IMG/VR virus record: IMGVR_UViG_3300009124_000015
Coordinates: 1-54,976 of that record
Direction: 5' to 3' (one strand)
DNA from: a virus
DNA length: 54,976 nucleotides
A program made the translations under genes and the position numbers. Under the pieces are notes generated by a model. That model saw only the letters and a list, made by a program, of their open reading frames with translations. It made no database searches and was not told where the DNA came from. Within the stretch, counting starts at the first letter, position 1, and every line of letters starts with the position of its first letter. Below, in pieces: positions 43,589 to 51,015 of the stretch.

Positions 43589-43965
43589 AGACGCATTCCG
43601 ACGGACGCTAGCCTTTTTAGGAGATACCCTGCCAGTTTTGGCGATAGGCGTTCCAAAGGAGAGAATTCGTTTGTCAAGCGAGTCAGAGGGACGCATACAT
43701 TTGCTCCGGTGTTTGCAAGGCGACTGATCTTTCCGATCTCCGCCTCGACAGTTGTGATGTCACGCTTCTCCGTCTCGGAAGATAACGCACCTAAGTCACT
43801 GAAATTATTACGCAACGTAAGAGGCAAGCCTCGCGAGTGTTGTCGAAGGAACACGGTCTTTCGCTCACCACCCGCACCGACGTGCGACTCGACGTACACG
43901 TGATACATATCATTGTTTAATTCTAAGAGTTCTAAGTCGTAGTCTCGAATGAAAACGTACGGCAC
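43585..43965 (-). CDS. Hypothetical protein upstream of the resolvase
   Basis: A 126-aa protein starting with GTG 43965, 7 bases after AGGAG lying in the preceding stop region. It begins MPYVFIRDYDLELLELNNDMYHVYVESHVG, beta-rich, and ends with a Leu/Arg-rich helical tail. The stop overlaps the resolvase ATG (ATGA), supporting it as a genuine gene. No family recognised. Confidence 0.6.
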   Translation of the reverse strand: MPYVFIRDYDLELLELNNDMYHVYVESHVGAGGERKTVFLRQHSRGLPLTLRNNFSDLGALSSETEKRDITTVEAEIGKISRLANTGANVCVPLTRLTNEFSPLERLSPKLAGYLLKRLASVGMRL

Positions 43966-43966
43966 A

Positions 43967-44854
43967 TCATAGCTCCTTTGTCTTGAGTTTTGAGTACCAC
44001 ACCTTCGGAGGAGACTTGGCCTGTGACGTTACCCGATCGTGCAAGATCGCATCAGGCCAGCAATGACCACGAAAGCCACAGAGGCTACACTCTTTCGGTA
44101 AGACCTTGTTGCCGGTGCGGTGTACCTCGCCCTTTCGCTTGTACGTTTCGAATTCATCCTCGAACGCTACGAAGGGACGTACCTTCGGGTCGGACATAAA
44201 ACGTACGCGCTCGGCAGCTTCGGCAAGGTACGTGATACGGTCATCGCCTGTCCAGTCGTACGCCTCGACGATAGCAACTTCACCGCTCGACTTGTTGATC
44301 ACGATCCAGCCACCGAAGTCCAAGCCCGTGGCCGCACCGTACAAGTGGCCCTGCATAACGTACCCGAACGGGTCGTCGTTCTTGATGTGGTCGTACCCAC
44401 CAGAGCCGGTGAACTTATTCTTGAACGCCCAGTCACTTGCGGACTTGATATCCCAGACGCGCTCCCTTCCGTCGTCGCCCCGTATGATCACGTCGAGCGT
44501 ACCCTTTACGGTGACGCCCTCGATCTCTAGGGCAACTTCCTTTTGGAAGTCAACGATGTCGATACCGGCCTCACGCATGACAAGCATCAGTAAGGCTTCG
44601 GTCATGTCGCCGAATGCAAACCGTGCTATGCTATTGTATTGCATAGTTTCTTCGACGCCGTGCTTGTCCAAGACCTGCTGGCAGAGGGGCTTTCCCAAGC
44701 CGGACATACGGATGCGATACTCACGCTTGCGACCACCGAACTGCTTTTCGATGGCCTCACGAGATTCTTTGACGAAGAGTTCGAGGTTCTCCGGGGAGAC
44801 TTGTACGTCCCCCCGAATTGCCCGACTCATGTAGTCTTGGATGTTAAGCAGCAT
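43967..44854 (-). CDS. PD-(D/E)XK exonuclease (RecB/Cas4-like)
   Basis: The 295-aa protein has the nuclease core GDMTEALLMLVM (Glu helix), TVKGTLDVII (metal-binding Asp) and RVWDIKSASD (D-X-K), followed by VMQGHLYG, the QxxxY-like motif of RecB/lambda-exonuclease-type enzymes. A C-terminal CSLCGFRGHC cluster, with further acidic context, may bind zinc or an Fe-S cluster with another Cys, as in Cas4/AddB. It probably degrades host DNA or supports recombination, the role of T7 gp6. It overlaps the SSB-like gene by 11 bases. Confidence 0.8.
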   Translation of the reverse strand: MLLNIQDYMSRAIRGDVQVSPENLELFVKESREAIEKQFGGRKREYRIRMSGLGKPLCQQVLDKHGVEETMQYNSIARFAFGDMTEALLMLVMREAGIDIVDFQKEVALEIEGVTVKGTLDVIIRGDDGRERVWDIKSASDWAFKNKFTGSGGYDHIKNDDPFGYVMQGHLYGAATGLDFGGWIVINKSSGEVAIVEAYDWTGDDRITYLAEAAERVRFMSDPKVRPFVAFEDEFETYKRKGEVHRTGNKVLPKECSLCGFRGHCWPDAILHDRVTSQAKSPPKVWYSKLKTKEL

Positions 44855-45710
44855 CAGTGAAGTCCGACGCCAAGTCAGAGTCGTCCTCTGAAAGCATCAG
44901 CTTCTGTGCGGCCTTGAACTCACGGATCACTGCTTCGTTGTGACCGCGAATCGTCTGGTCGAACTTGACCACGAGTTGCTTGTCGTCGTCGTCGAGACCA
45001 ACCACGCCAGAAAGCGTCGGCACGGGAGTCCAGTAAACGACACTACCCTTCTTGTTCTTGTGGGTACGAAGGTTAATCTCGCAGTGAGCCATCAGCTTGT
45101 CCTGACGACCGAGACCGTTGATGAAGTCAGCAATCGGCTTGAAGCCCGACTTCTTGAAGTACGCAATCATCGGCTTCTTTTCGAGTACGACTTCTTCGCC
45201 CGCGCCGTTCTTGAACGTACCGGAAATCGTACCGTAGATTACCTGATTGCAAATCACGGCGCGGCTCTTGAGGTACGCCGGATCTTGCTGATCGAGTTGC
45301 TCTTCCTCTTGGCGGGTAAGGCGACCACACTTGTTGCCACCCTCCGTGTCAGGGAACGTACCGTCGAACTTCGGCTTTTGCACTGACTTACACGAGAAGC
45401 CACCCCGTCCCTCGTTCGCTTCCGCATCCCACATAGAATACTCGAACATGCGCATCAGGGCTTGGATTTTCACTTCGGGCGAATAGATAAACTCACCGTC
45501 TACAAAAATCTTCCAGTCACCGCGAGTGAGCGCGTTACCGTCGTCACTTTCCTGATCGTAGTTGATACCGAGACGAGGGAGACCTACGCGGTCACCACCG
45601 CCATCGCCTTGTCCGGTCAGCTTCTTTAGCTGCTCGGTGTTGTCGCTTTGCAACGCAGCAACGAGTGCATCCATTTCATTGTTCATTTCGATGATGTCTG
45701 TTCCATCCAT
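44844..45710 (-). CDS. Probable single-stranded DNA-binding protein
   Basis: The 288-aa protein lies between polymerase and exonuclease and ends in an acidic tail (LSEDDSDLASDFTDAA) like those with which SSB proteins contact replication partners. The middle is beta-rich with aromatics (GDWKIFVDGEFIY; NQVIYGTISGTF; SVVYWTPVPTLSGVV), consistent with an OB-type fold. A good AAAGGAT ribosome-binding site precedes ATG. The assignment rests on position and tail, not on a clear family match. Confidence 0.5.
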   Translation of the reverse strand: MDGTDIIEMNNEMDALVAALQSDNTEQLKKLTGQGDGGGDRVGLPRLGINYDQESDDGNALTRGDWKIFVDGEFIYSPEVKIQALMRMFEYSMWDAEANEGRGGFSCKSVQKPKFDGTFPDTEGGNKCGRLTRQEEEQLDQQDPAYLKSRAVICNQVIYGTISGTFKNGAGEEVVLEKKPMIAYFKKSGFKPIADFINGLGRQDKLMAHCEINLRTHKNKKGSVVYWTPVPTLSGVVGLDDDDKQLVVKFDQTIRGHNEAVIREFKAAQKLMLSEDDSDLASDFTDAA

Positions 45711-45752
45711 ATCCTTTACTCCTTTACGATTGGATAGTCGGTAACGGCAATC

Positions 45753-47294
45753 TTACAGTTCTACTTCGTGCAAGTCAAGCCAATTTTTACCTGCTTTGAT
45801 CTCTATTCCGACAGGCATGTTGTACGTGACACCATAACGTCGAACAGTTTCAAAGGGTAACGAGAGCATAGCGTGTTTCATCATGTCTATGCAAATATTT
45901 TTTTCATCCGGGTGTACGTCCATAACGATCGAATCGTGTACGGTGTTGCAAATCACACTGCGTACTCCGGAGTCGCGTACGATCTTCTCTAAGGCGACGA
46001 GAGCAATAGGCAAGAGGTCAGCCGTAGCGAACCCCTGAACCGGGTAGTTACAGATCGACGTGCGGTGTGTAGCCGTCCCGTACTTCGTCCACCGGGCATC
46101 TGGGAAGGCGTACTCCCGTCCGGACGGAAGGGTGATTACTCGCTTCTCAACAGCCGTACGCTGGAGGTGGTCGTGCCACAGGGTAACACCCTCGTACTTT
46201 TCCTTGAACGCCTTGTAGTAGCGTTGTTGAGCCTCTGTGCCGGTTGTGCCTCCGTAGAGGGGCTTGAAGGTATGTGCCTTCGCCTCTTGGCGTGTGCAGC
46301 CGATAACGGATGCGGTGTAATTGTGTACGTCCGTTCCGTTCCGTACGTCGATGTACGCCTGTGCATCGTTCGCAAGGAACCCGGCAACCCGAAACTCTAG
46401 CTGCGAGTAATCCCCCTCAACGATGAAGCCACCCTCGAAGCGGCTCTCGACCACCTTGCGTATAGCGAAGGTATTTCCACGTGGCATATTCTGAAAGTTA
46501 GGATTGCGAGACGAAAGGCGACCCGTCGCCGTAACGCACTGCATAAACTCCGGATGGATGAATCCCTTCTCATCGACATTGTTCTTGATCCCTTCTACAA
46601 ATGTGTTGAGGTACGTACGCAACGCATTGAACCGGACGTACCCCGTGACAAACTCACGAGCGTCACCGGACAACTCGGACGAGCGTACGTCGAGTGTCTC
46701 CTTGTCCGTACGAAATCCGGCAGAGGCCACGTCGTACGCATCACGGGGAGATATCTTGAACCCGGCAACTTCCGTACTCGGTATGTAAAGGACGCCGACA
46801 CCATCACACCGCTTACACACACGTACCGCCTTGCCGAGCGTACCATCCTTCTTCGTTACGCGATTACGACCGTGACCGTTGCACGACGTACACGTCTCGG
46901 CACGTGTCCTGTAAACGATGTCCGTCATACGGCGGACGGTCTGGTTGAATTCTTTCTTTGCAAAGCGGGTACGCTGCTTCGGCTTCATCGTTGCACCGCG
47001 TTGCTCCATGCCCAAGTTGAACGTGCGTGACCACTCGCGCTTGTCTTTTACTTTGCGTGAGTAGAGAAGCATCGACCGGTCGTCGGGGCTTGTCAGACTG
47101 ACGGGTGTGTCACCCATCGCGTTACGCGCCAAGTCATTGAGACGAGCCTCTAAGGTCTCTAGCTCTTCGGTATACATCTTCTCGATCTCGTCGAGTGTAT
47201 CCATGTTTATCTTTAGGCCGACCCGCTCGACACGAGCGAGTACGTCTGTCATTTCAAGCGACAGCTTCAGTGTGGGTACGAGTCCCTTTTCCAT
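45753..47294 (-). CDS. A-family DNA polymerase with DnaJ-type zinc insert
   Basis: The 513-aa polymerase replicates the genome. Motif A is EGDYSQLEF (D295), motif B R335/K339/F343/Y347 (RQEAKAHTFKPLYGG) and motif C TVHDSIV (H453, D454). Position 343 corresponds to E. coli Phe762 and is Phe. An insert carries CTSCNGHG (135-142) and CKRCDGVG (160-167), the DnaJ CxxCxGxG zinc motif. The 3'-5' exonuclease is a separate gene overlapping by 41 bases in another frame; GAGGAG (47302-47307) lies 7 bases before ATG. The residues after the start (GLVPTLKLSLEMTDVLARVERVGL) are what normally follows the exonuclease in a fused Pol I. Confidence 0.92.
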   Translation of the reverse strand: MEKGLVPTLKLSLEMTDVLARVERVGLKINMDTLDEIEKMYTEELETLEARLNDLARNAMGDTPVSLTSPDDRSMLLYSRKVKDKREWSRTFNLGMEQRGATMKPKQRTRFAKKEFNQTVRRMTDIVYRTRAETCTSCNGHGRNRVTKKDGTLGKAVRVCKRCDGVGVLYIPSTEVAGFKISPRDAYDVASAGFRTDKETLDVRSSELSGDAREFVTGYVRFNALRTYLNTFVEGIKNNVDEKGFIHPEFMQCVTATGRLSSRNPNFQNMPRGNTFAIRKVVESRFEGGFIVEGDYSQLEFRVAGFLANDAQAYIDVRNGTDVHNYTASVIGCTRQEAKAHTFKPLYGGTTGTEAQQRYYKAFKEKYEGVTLWHDHLQRTAVEKRVITLPSGREYAFPDARWTKYGTATHRTSICNYPVQGFATADLLPIALVALEKIVRDSGVRSVICNTVHDSIVMDVHPDEKNICIDMMKHAMLSLPFETVRRYGVTYNMPVGIEIKAGKNWLDLHEVEL

Positions 47295-47838
47295 CGAACA
47301 ACTCCTCGAATGTTACGCCAAAGGCGTCTAGCTGTTTCAGAGCAATTTCTTCCGTAGCCTTAACGTCGGCTATTCCGTACTCTCGTACGATTTCCCACGG
47401 TATGTCGTAGAAGGTCTTACCATTCTCGATATACGGCGCAACAAGGTCAGTCTCCTTTTGGGTAACACCATACTTCCTTGCAAGAGCAGCAAGTCCGAGA
47501 GGCCAACGCCGCGCCTTCGATAGAACATATTCCGCAACCATCGTATCATAGATATCTCCGTCGTAAGTAAAGCCACACTCGCGTATCCACTGCAAGTCGA
47601 ACTTGATGTTCTGACCCACGAGTACGTCAGCGTGGTCGAGTGATAGTTGAAACTTTTCGGCAGCAGCCTGTGTCGGGGGTTCAGTCGAGTGATAGTAGCA
47701 GTCGTAGTCAACGCCGCTGACCAACCACTTGTACCCGATGGACACCAAACGATTACCGAAGTAGGGCAGAGGTGTGTAACCCCCACTCGGCTTCTCCACG
47801 TGCGTCGTCTCGACATCAAACGTCAGTACGTTTACCAT
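47254..47838 (-). CDS. 3'-5' proofreading exonuclease (DEDDy), separate from the polymerase
   Basis: The 194-aa protein contains the three exonuclease motifs: Exo I FDVET (D8, E10), Exo II VGQNIKFD (D81) and Exo III YGIADVKAT (Y154, D158). In most A-family polymerases, and as I recall in HMO-2011, this domain is fused to the polymerase. Here it ends with a frame-specific tail TRTHTEAVA after FDGKG, precisely where the polymerase begins. ATG 47838 overlaps the previous stop. Confidence 0.87.
   Translation of the reverse strand: MVNVLTFDVETTHVEKPSGGYTPLPYFGNRLVSIGYKWLVSGVDYDCYYHSTEPPTQAAAEKFQLSLDHADVLVGQNIKFDLQWIRECGFTYDGDIYDTMVAEYVLSKARRWPLGLAALARKYGVTQKETDLVAPYIENGKTFYDIPWEIVREYGIADVKATEEIALKQLDAFGVTFEELFDGKGTRTHTEAVA
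47284..47307 (-). promoter_or_regulatory. Ribosome-binding site and possible +1 frameshift site at the exo/pol overlap
   Basis: Reading leftwards, GAGGAG (47302-47307) is followed by the polymerase ATG (47294-47292). In the exonuclease frame the same DNA reads GGA AAA GGG, where a Lys-tRNA could slip from AAA to AAG (+1) and enter the polymerase frame. An upstream SD-like element is a known stimulator of +1 shifting in prfB, though usually closer. Independent initiation is the simpler explanation. Confidence 0.45.
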
Positions 47839-48041
47839 ATGTTGTCCAACTCTTCATCGTAGTCTGTGTTACATGTAGTAACATGTATCACTTCATCTAC
47901 CTCTCGCACTTCAGCGATCTTTTCAGCCCTTGTCAAAGACCTGAACCTCGCTATTTCCTCCGCATCACCTAGCGCATTTTCTTCATACTCCTTAAAAGAC
48001 CTGAAGTGAACAAACATATTCTTACCTCTAGCTTTTGTCAT
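47832..48041 (-). CDS. Small charged protein between helicase and exonuclease
   Basis: A 69-aa protein (MTKARGKNMFVHFRSFKEYEENALGDAEEIARF...) mostly helical with an acidic tail (DYDEELDNIW). ATG 48041 overlaps the helicase stop (TGATG) and its stop region overlaps the exonuclease ATG by 7 bases. Being coupled inside the replisome operon suggests an accessory role; no family recognised. Confidence 0.6.
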   Translation of the reverse strand: MTKARGKNMFVHFRSFKEYEENALGDAEEIARFRSLTRAEKIAEVREVDEVIHVTTCNTDYDEELDNIW

Positions 48042-49270
48042 CAGTAATACACTCCTCGTTGTACGTCGATGTTCGTGTTGATCATGTCATGATATCCATT
48101 GATCTTGTTCTTCGAGATACACACGTGCCGTACCGTGTTGGTCACGTCACTTGCACCCGTCTTGCCGATACCGATGATGATGTCGGCCTCACCTGCCTTA
48201 CCCGTACGCGAATTGTCGAGCATCGAGTAGTCAATAAATTGACGGTCGTGTGCTTCGTAACTCGCCTGACTCACGGCCCACACAAGGCAGTTGTTTCGCT
48301 TGGCAATCTCCCGTGCCTTCACGTACGTTTCCTTCAACCGCTCGTCTCCCCGGTTGTATTCGCCACCGATACGAAACTTGTCTAGCTGATCCATGAACAT
48401 CACGTCCGGCTTGTTGAGCTTGGCGTAGTCGTCCGCCTCTTCGACAGACGTACCCACCGAGTCCATGATTGTCAGGTACGGTGCGATGTCACGGGCGTAC
48501 ACGGTACGCAGCCGCTCACGGTCATCTTTCATCTCGTCCTTTGTTATCCCGACAAACGACTGAATGATACGTAGCTTGATCTTCTTTGCCGGTTCTTCGT
48601 TTGCCCAGTACGTCACCTTGAACCCCTGACGAATGTACGACGCGGCAAGGAAGCAGCAAAATGTCGTCTTTCCGACTTCCGGACGTGCAAATAGGATACC
48701 CAAGTTACCCCGATCCAGCCCCGGTACGTGTTCGCGGATCAGGTCGAACTCAAAAGGGAAGTCCGGCTCCCCCGTGTTCTCATCCAAGAGCGTATCTATG
48801 TCGTCGTCTACAACCGTGTACGTCGTCTTGTCCGCGATACGTCCGTCCTCGACAACATCGATCAGTTGTCGCAAGCCGCCGAAGTCTTCGCTTTCGCCTG
48901 TGAAGATTTCGATTGCCTTCTCGCCGATCTGACGCGCACGGTCACGCAACCAAAAATTATTCACCAAGTCGAGGTAGAGGTCGTGCTTGTCGGGCGTACC
49001 CCGTTCGAGTTGCGAGATCAACTCCTGTGCCTTCTCTCGTGTCGAGTCGGGCATCGCCGGGTTACGGTCGTTGAACAACGCACCGAGTTCGCGTACGTTC
49101 ACTGACGTACCATACTGCGTGTGCGCGTACGAGATCACGTCGAATACGTCGCGCATCTCCCCGGTAAACATGTCTCGTGTTACGATGTTCGACACCTTCG
49201 AGAAGAAGTCGTTATCGAGTACGAACCCGAGTACCTGTTTATCGATTGATATGGGATCGTAAGAAGTCAT
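48041..49270 (-). CDS. Replicative DNA helicase (DnaB/T7 gp4 RecA-fold)
   Basis: The 409-aa protein has an N-terminal helical DnaB-like part (residues 1-140) and a RecA-like motor: LDRGNLGILFARPEVGKTTF (Walker A 195-203, with Ala/Arg in place of the usual first Gly residues), ANEEP, Walker B DVMFMDQ (D294), WAVSQ, and a late arginine-rich strand. It unwinds DNA ahead of the polymerase. The primase is a separate gene overlapping its start by 32 bases, unlike the fused T7 gp4. Confidence 0.9.
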   Translation of the reverse strand: MTSYDPISIDKQVLGFVLDNDFFSKVSNIVTRDMFTGEMRDVFDVISYAHTQYGTSVNVRELGALFNDRNPAMPDSTREKAQELISQLERGTPDKHDLYLDLVNNFWLRDRARQIGEKAIEIFTGESEDFGGLRQLIDVVEDGRIADKTTYTVVDDDIDTLLDENTGEPDFPFEFDLIREHVPGLDRGNLGILFARPEVGKTTFCCFLAASYIRQGFKVTYWANEEPAKKIKLRIIQSFVGITKDEMKDDRERLRTVYARDIAPYLTIMDSVGTSVEEADDYAKLNKPDVMFMDQLDKFRIGGEYNRGDERLKETYVKAREIAKRNNCLVWAVSQASYEAHDRQFIDYSMLDNSRTGKAGEADIIIGIGKTGASDVTNTVRHVCISKNKINGYHDMINTNIDVQRGVYY

Positions 49271-50045
49271 TCCGTTCGTCCTTTTCCATGTTCTTCAAGT
49301 CCGTGTGCAACACCATGAGGCGTGTCGGCACGTGCGAGTGAAGCGTTCGTACCATCGTAATTGCCTTATCAGTCGCGTCTTTGTCAAGAGCGACGAACAC
49401 ACGGTCATATTGTTTCAAAACCTCGATGTGTTCCGAAAGAAGATTAGTACCTAAGAGGGCCACCCCCGGCAAAACACCGCACACACTACAAGCAGAGGCA
49501 CAATCTTCCACAACACAGGCAACAGATGTGCCTGTGCCAGAAACAAAAGGACTTCTACTTGATCCATAACGATACCACTTAGGGCCACGTCCATCTAAAC
49601 TCCTTCCTGCCGCATCTACGACTTTGCGTCCGTCTTTGATCAAAAAGACAACGCGGTTCATTCGCACATCGTAGCGTATGTCCGCAGCACCGCAGAGGTA
49701 CGCATCGTACGCCCCGACCTTTCGAAGGTACGATTCGGCCTCGACACGACGAGACACACTGACGAACGTGTCGGGTATCTCGTAAGTGTTATTAGTACGG
49801 GGAGGCGGAACCGAAGCCGCCGACCGTTCGAAAACGTGCTTGCTCGACGTACGAGACAAGGTTATACCCGTACGACCGGACACGTTGCAGTCTGCGTGGA
49901 AGCAGAACCACACCCGCTGCAATCCGTTGTCCGTGACCGAGAAGGTATTCTTCTTGGCACACACCGGACAGTCGGAGCGGTACTTTGTGTTCGGTACGAT
50001 GTCCAACGACTCGACGTACGTTTTTAGCCACGATGGTGATTTCAT
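49239..50045 (-). CDS. DNA primase (T7 gp4 N-half type)
   Basis: The 268-aa primase has an N-terminal zinc-binding domain with C26, C29, C48 and C53 (CPVC ... CFHADC), which recognises the priming site. The TOPRIM catalytic domain has E180 (VVEDC) and D221/D223 (ALDKDAT). It makes RNA primers for lagging-strand synthesis and would work with the helicase encoded next. ATG 50045 overlaps the upstream stop (TGATG); GTG 50048 is an alternative. Confidence 0.88.
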   Translation of the reverse strand: MKSPSWLKTYVESLDIVPNTKYRSDCPVCAKKNTFSVTDNGLQRVWFCFHADCNVSGRTGITLSRTSSKHVFERSAASVPPPRTNNTYEIPDTFVSVSRRVEAESYLRKVGAYDAYLCGAADIRYDVRMNRVVFLIKDGRKVVDAAGRSLDGRGPKWYRYGSSRSPFVSGTGTSVACVVEDCASACSVCGVLPGVALLGTNLLSEHIEVLKQYDRVFVALDKDATDKAITMVRTLHSHVPTRLMVLHTDLKNMEKDERNDFLRSHINR

Positions 50046-50158
50046 CACGTCCTACACGCGCTGATCAGATAGCACACGCCCACGATTATTGCGAGAGGGT
50101 TCGGTTCGGTGTAAAAAATGAATCCTATGCCAAACCACACAAGTACGAAAAAAGCCAT
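50045..50158 (-). CDS. 37-aa two-TM membrane peptide
   Basis: ATG 50158 has a strong AAAGGAG site 6 bases upstream and encodes MAFFVLVWFGIGFIFYTEPN then PLAIIVGVCYLISACRT: two hydrophobic segments around a short TEPNP turn. Its TGA overlaps the primase ATG. It is the first gene of the replication operon. The role is unknown; superinfection exclusion or membrane anchoring of replication are possibilities only. Confidence 0.65.
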   Translation of the reverse strand: MAFFVLVWFGIGFIFYTEPNPLAIIVGVCYLISACRT

Positions 50159-50180
50159 TCGTTTTCTCCTTTGTGTTGCG

Positions 50181-50209
50181 ACGATAATCGACATCGGAAA
50201 CCTCGTCAA
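50181..50209 (-). promoter_or_regulatory. Promoter for the replication operon (- strand)
   Basis: On the - strand TTGACG (50209-50204), a 17-base spacer and TATCGT (50186-50181) precede the 37-aa gene by about 23 bases. Both boxes deviate in one to two positions from consensus. It lies back to back with the + strand promoter at 50226. Confidence 0.55.
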
Positions 50210-50225
50210 CCACAAAATTTTTTGC

Positions 50226-50254
50226 TTGACAAGACGCCGACACCAGTATATCTA
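50226..50254 (+). promoter_or_regulatory. Promoter for the right-hand early genes
   Basis: TTGACA (50226-50231) with TATCTA 17 bases later (50249-50254) or TATATC 15 bases later (50247-50252), within an AT-rich stretch, about 35 bases before ATG 50289. A CCCCCCTATAGGG sequence (50265-50277) lies between promoter and gene and can fold as a short hairpin. Confidence 0.6.
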
Positions 50255-50288
50255 CATATTACAATCCCCCCTATAGGGAAATAATCTT

Positions 50289-50429
50289 ATGAAAAAAATC
50301 AACAAGATAAACCCTATAGCTAAAGAACTTCCTAAGTATGGGAAGCGGGTTGTGGCTGACAAACGTCGGACGAAAGAAAACAAACGAATGACAAAAGAGG
50401 TACGCGATGCCAAGACCACCGAAGATTGA
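50289..50429 (+). CDS. 46-aa basic protein
   Basis: MKKINKINPIAKELPKYGKR continues into VVADKRRTKENKRM and ends in an acidic AKTTED. Short basic proteins with the NPIAK.L....K.RVV.DKK pattern are recurrent at the left of early regions in T7-like and other phages. Its 3' end overlaps the next gene by 23 bases. It is directly downstream of the promoter at 50226. Function unknown. Confidence 0.65.
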   Translation: MKKINKINPIAKELPKYGKRVVADKRRTKENKRMTKEVRDAKTTED

Positions 50430-50625
50430 CGAGCCGACCAAAACGTACAATTTGTTACTTTCTGTTGCGGTGTACGACAGGCTAGCAAAACACGCCGAAC
50501 GCCTCCACGCAAAGAGTATCAACCAAGTCTCGGTTGGTGACCTGATCCGTGAGGGTATCGATATTTACTTGGAGGCACTCGACGATGATGACTACGAAGG
50601 GGGGAACGCGGATGCGAAAGATTAA
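50407..50625 (+). CDS. Ribbon-helix-helix-like DNA-binding protein
   Basis: The 72-aa protein shows a beta strand (KTYNLLLSVAVYDRLAKHAERL) followed by two helices (VGDLIREGIDIYLEAL), the size and pattern of CopG/Arc-type repressors, with an acidic tail. GAGGT precedes ATG. As the only obvious transcription-factor-like protein, it may regulate the early/late promoters, perhaps through the palindrome at 463. Confidence 0.55.
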   Translation: MPRPPKIDEPTKTYNLLLSVAVYDRLAKHAERLHAKSINQVSVGDLIREGIDIYLEALDDDDYEGGNADAKD

Positions 50626-50884
50626 ACTGTTCAAAGATCGAAAGGGTGACGATCTCGTGCCGTACGTTTCGTCGAGGGATGATCGGCACGAAGTTGTCGC
50701 TCCGGTATCATCCGTACGCATCGGGGAGACACGGCGCGAACTTGTGAAGTCGGGCCAGTGTATCGACTACGCACGGTGGGTTGCCTTGTACGTCGGAAAA
50801 AATAACGAAGAGTGCAAAAGGTGGCTTGACACATACAAAGCACGGGTGCTAAAACTGTGTATACCCTACGAAGTGTCCTCGTAG
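50612..50884 (+). CDS. Hypothetical small basic protein
   Basis: The 90-aa product begins MRKIKLFKDRKGDDLVPYVS. ATG 50612 follows an AAGGGGGG site and overlaps the preceding gene by 14 bases; an upstream extension to 50549 is shadow sequence. C-terminal half (ARWVALYVGKNNEECKRWLDTYKARV) is helical. It is followed by a strong terminator. No family recognised. Confidence 0.6.
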   Translation: MRKIKLFKDRKGDDLVPYVSSRDDRHEVVAPVSSVRIGETRRELVKSGQCIDYARWVALYVGKNNEECKRWLDTYKARVLKLCIPYEVSS

Positions 50885-50911
50885 GGTACGTTTCTCCTAA
50901 GCTACCGTTGA

Positions 50912-50948
50912 GCGGGGCTGGTCTTTTTGACTGGCCCCGTTCTTTTTT
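50912..50948 (+). terminator. Rho-independent terminator
   Basis: A 12-pair stem (GCGGGGCTGGTC with GACTGGCCCCGT, including three G-T pairs), TTTTT loop, followed by TTCTTTTTTG. It closes the three-gene unit begun at 50289, and a new promoter starts 4 bases later. Confidence 0.85.
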
Positions 50949-50951
50949 GTG

Positions 50952-50980
50952 TTGACAGGTACGTTTGTTAGCGGTATGGG
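50952..50980 (+). promoter_or_regulatory. Promoter after the terminator
   Basis: TTGACA (50952-50957), a 17-base spacer and TATGGG (50975-50980). The -35 box is perfect, the -10 weak. It would drive the gene chain 51016-51978. The terminator-promoter arrangement repeats the one at 11918-11963. Confidence 0.55.
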
Positions 50981-51015
50981 TAATCTATCGTAACGCCAGT
51001 TATGGAGATTGGTAC

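Noticed and set aside
43589-43696. Longer resolvase start at 43696
   Set aside because: It would overlap the upstream gene by 112 bases; ATG 43588 gives an ATGA overlap and a length matching T7 endonuclease I.
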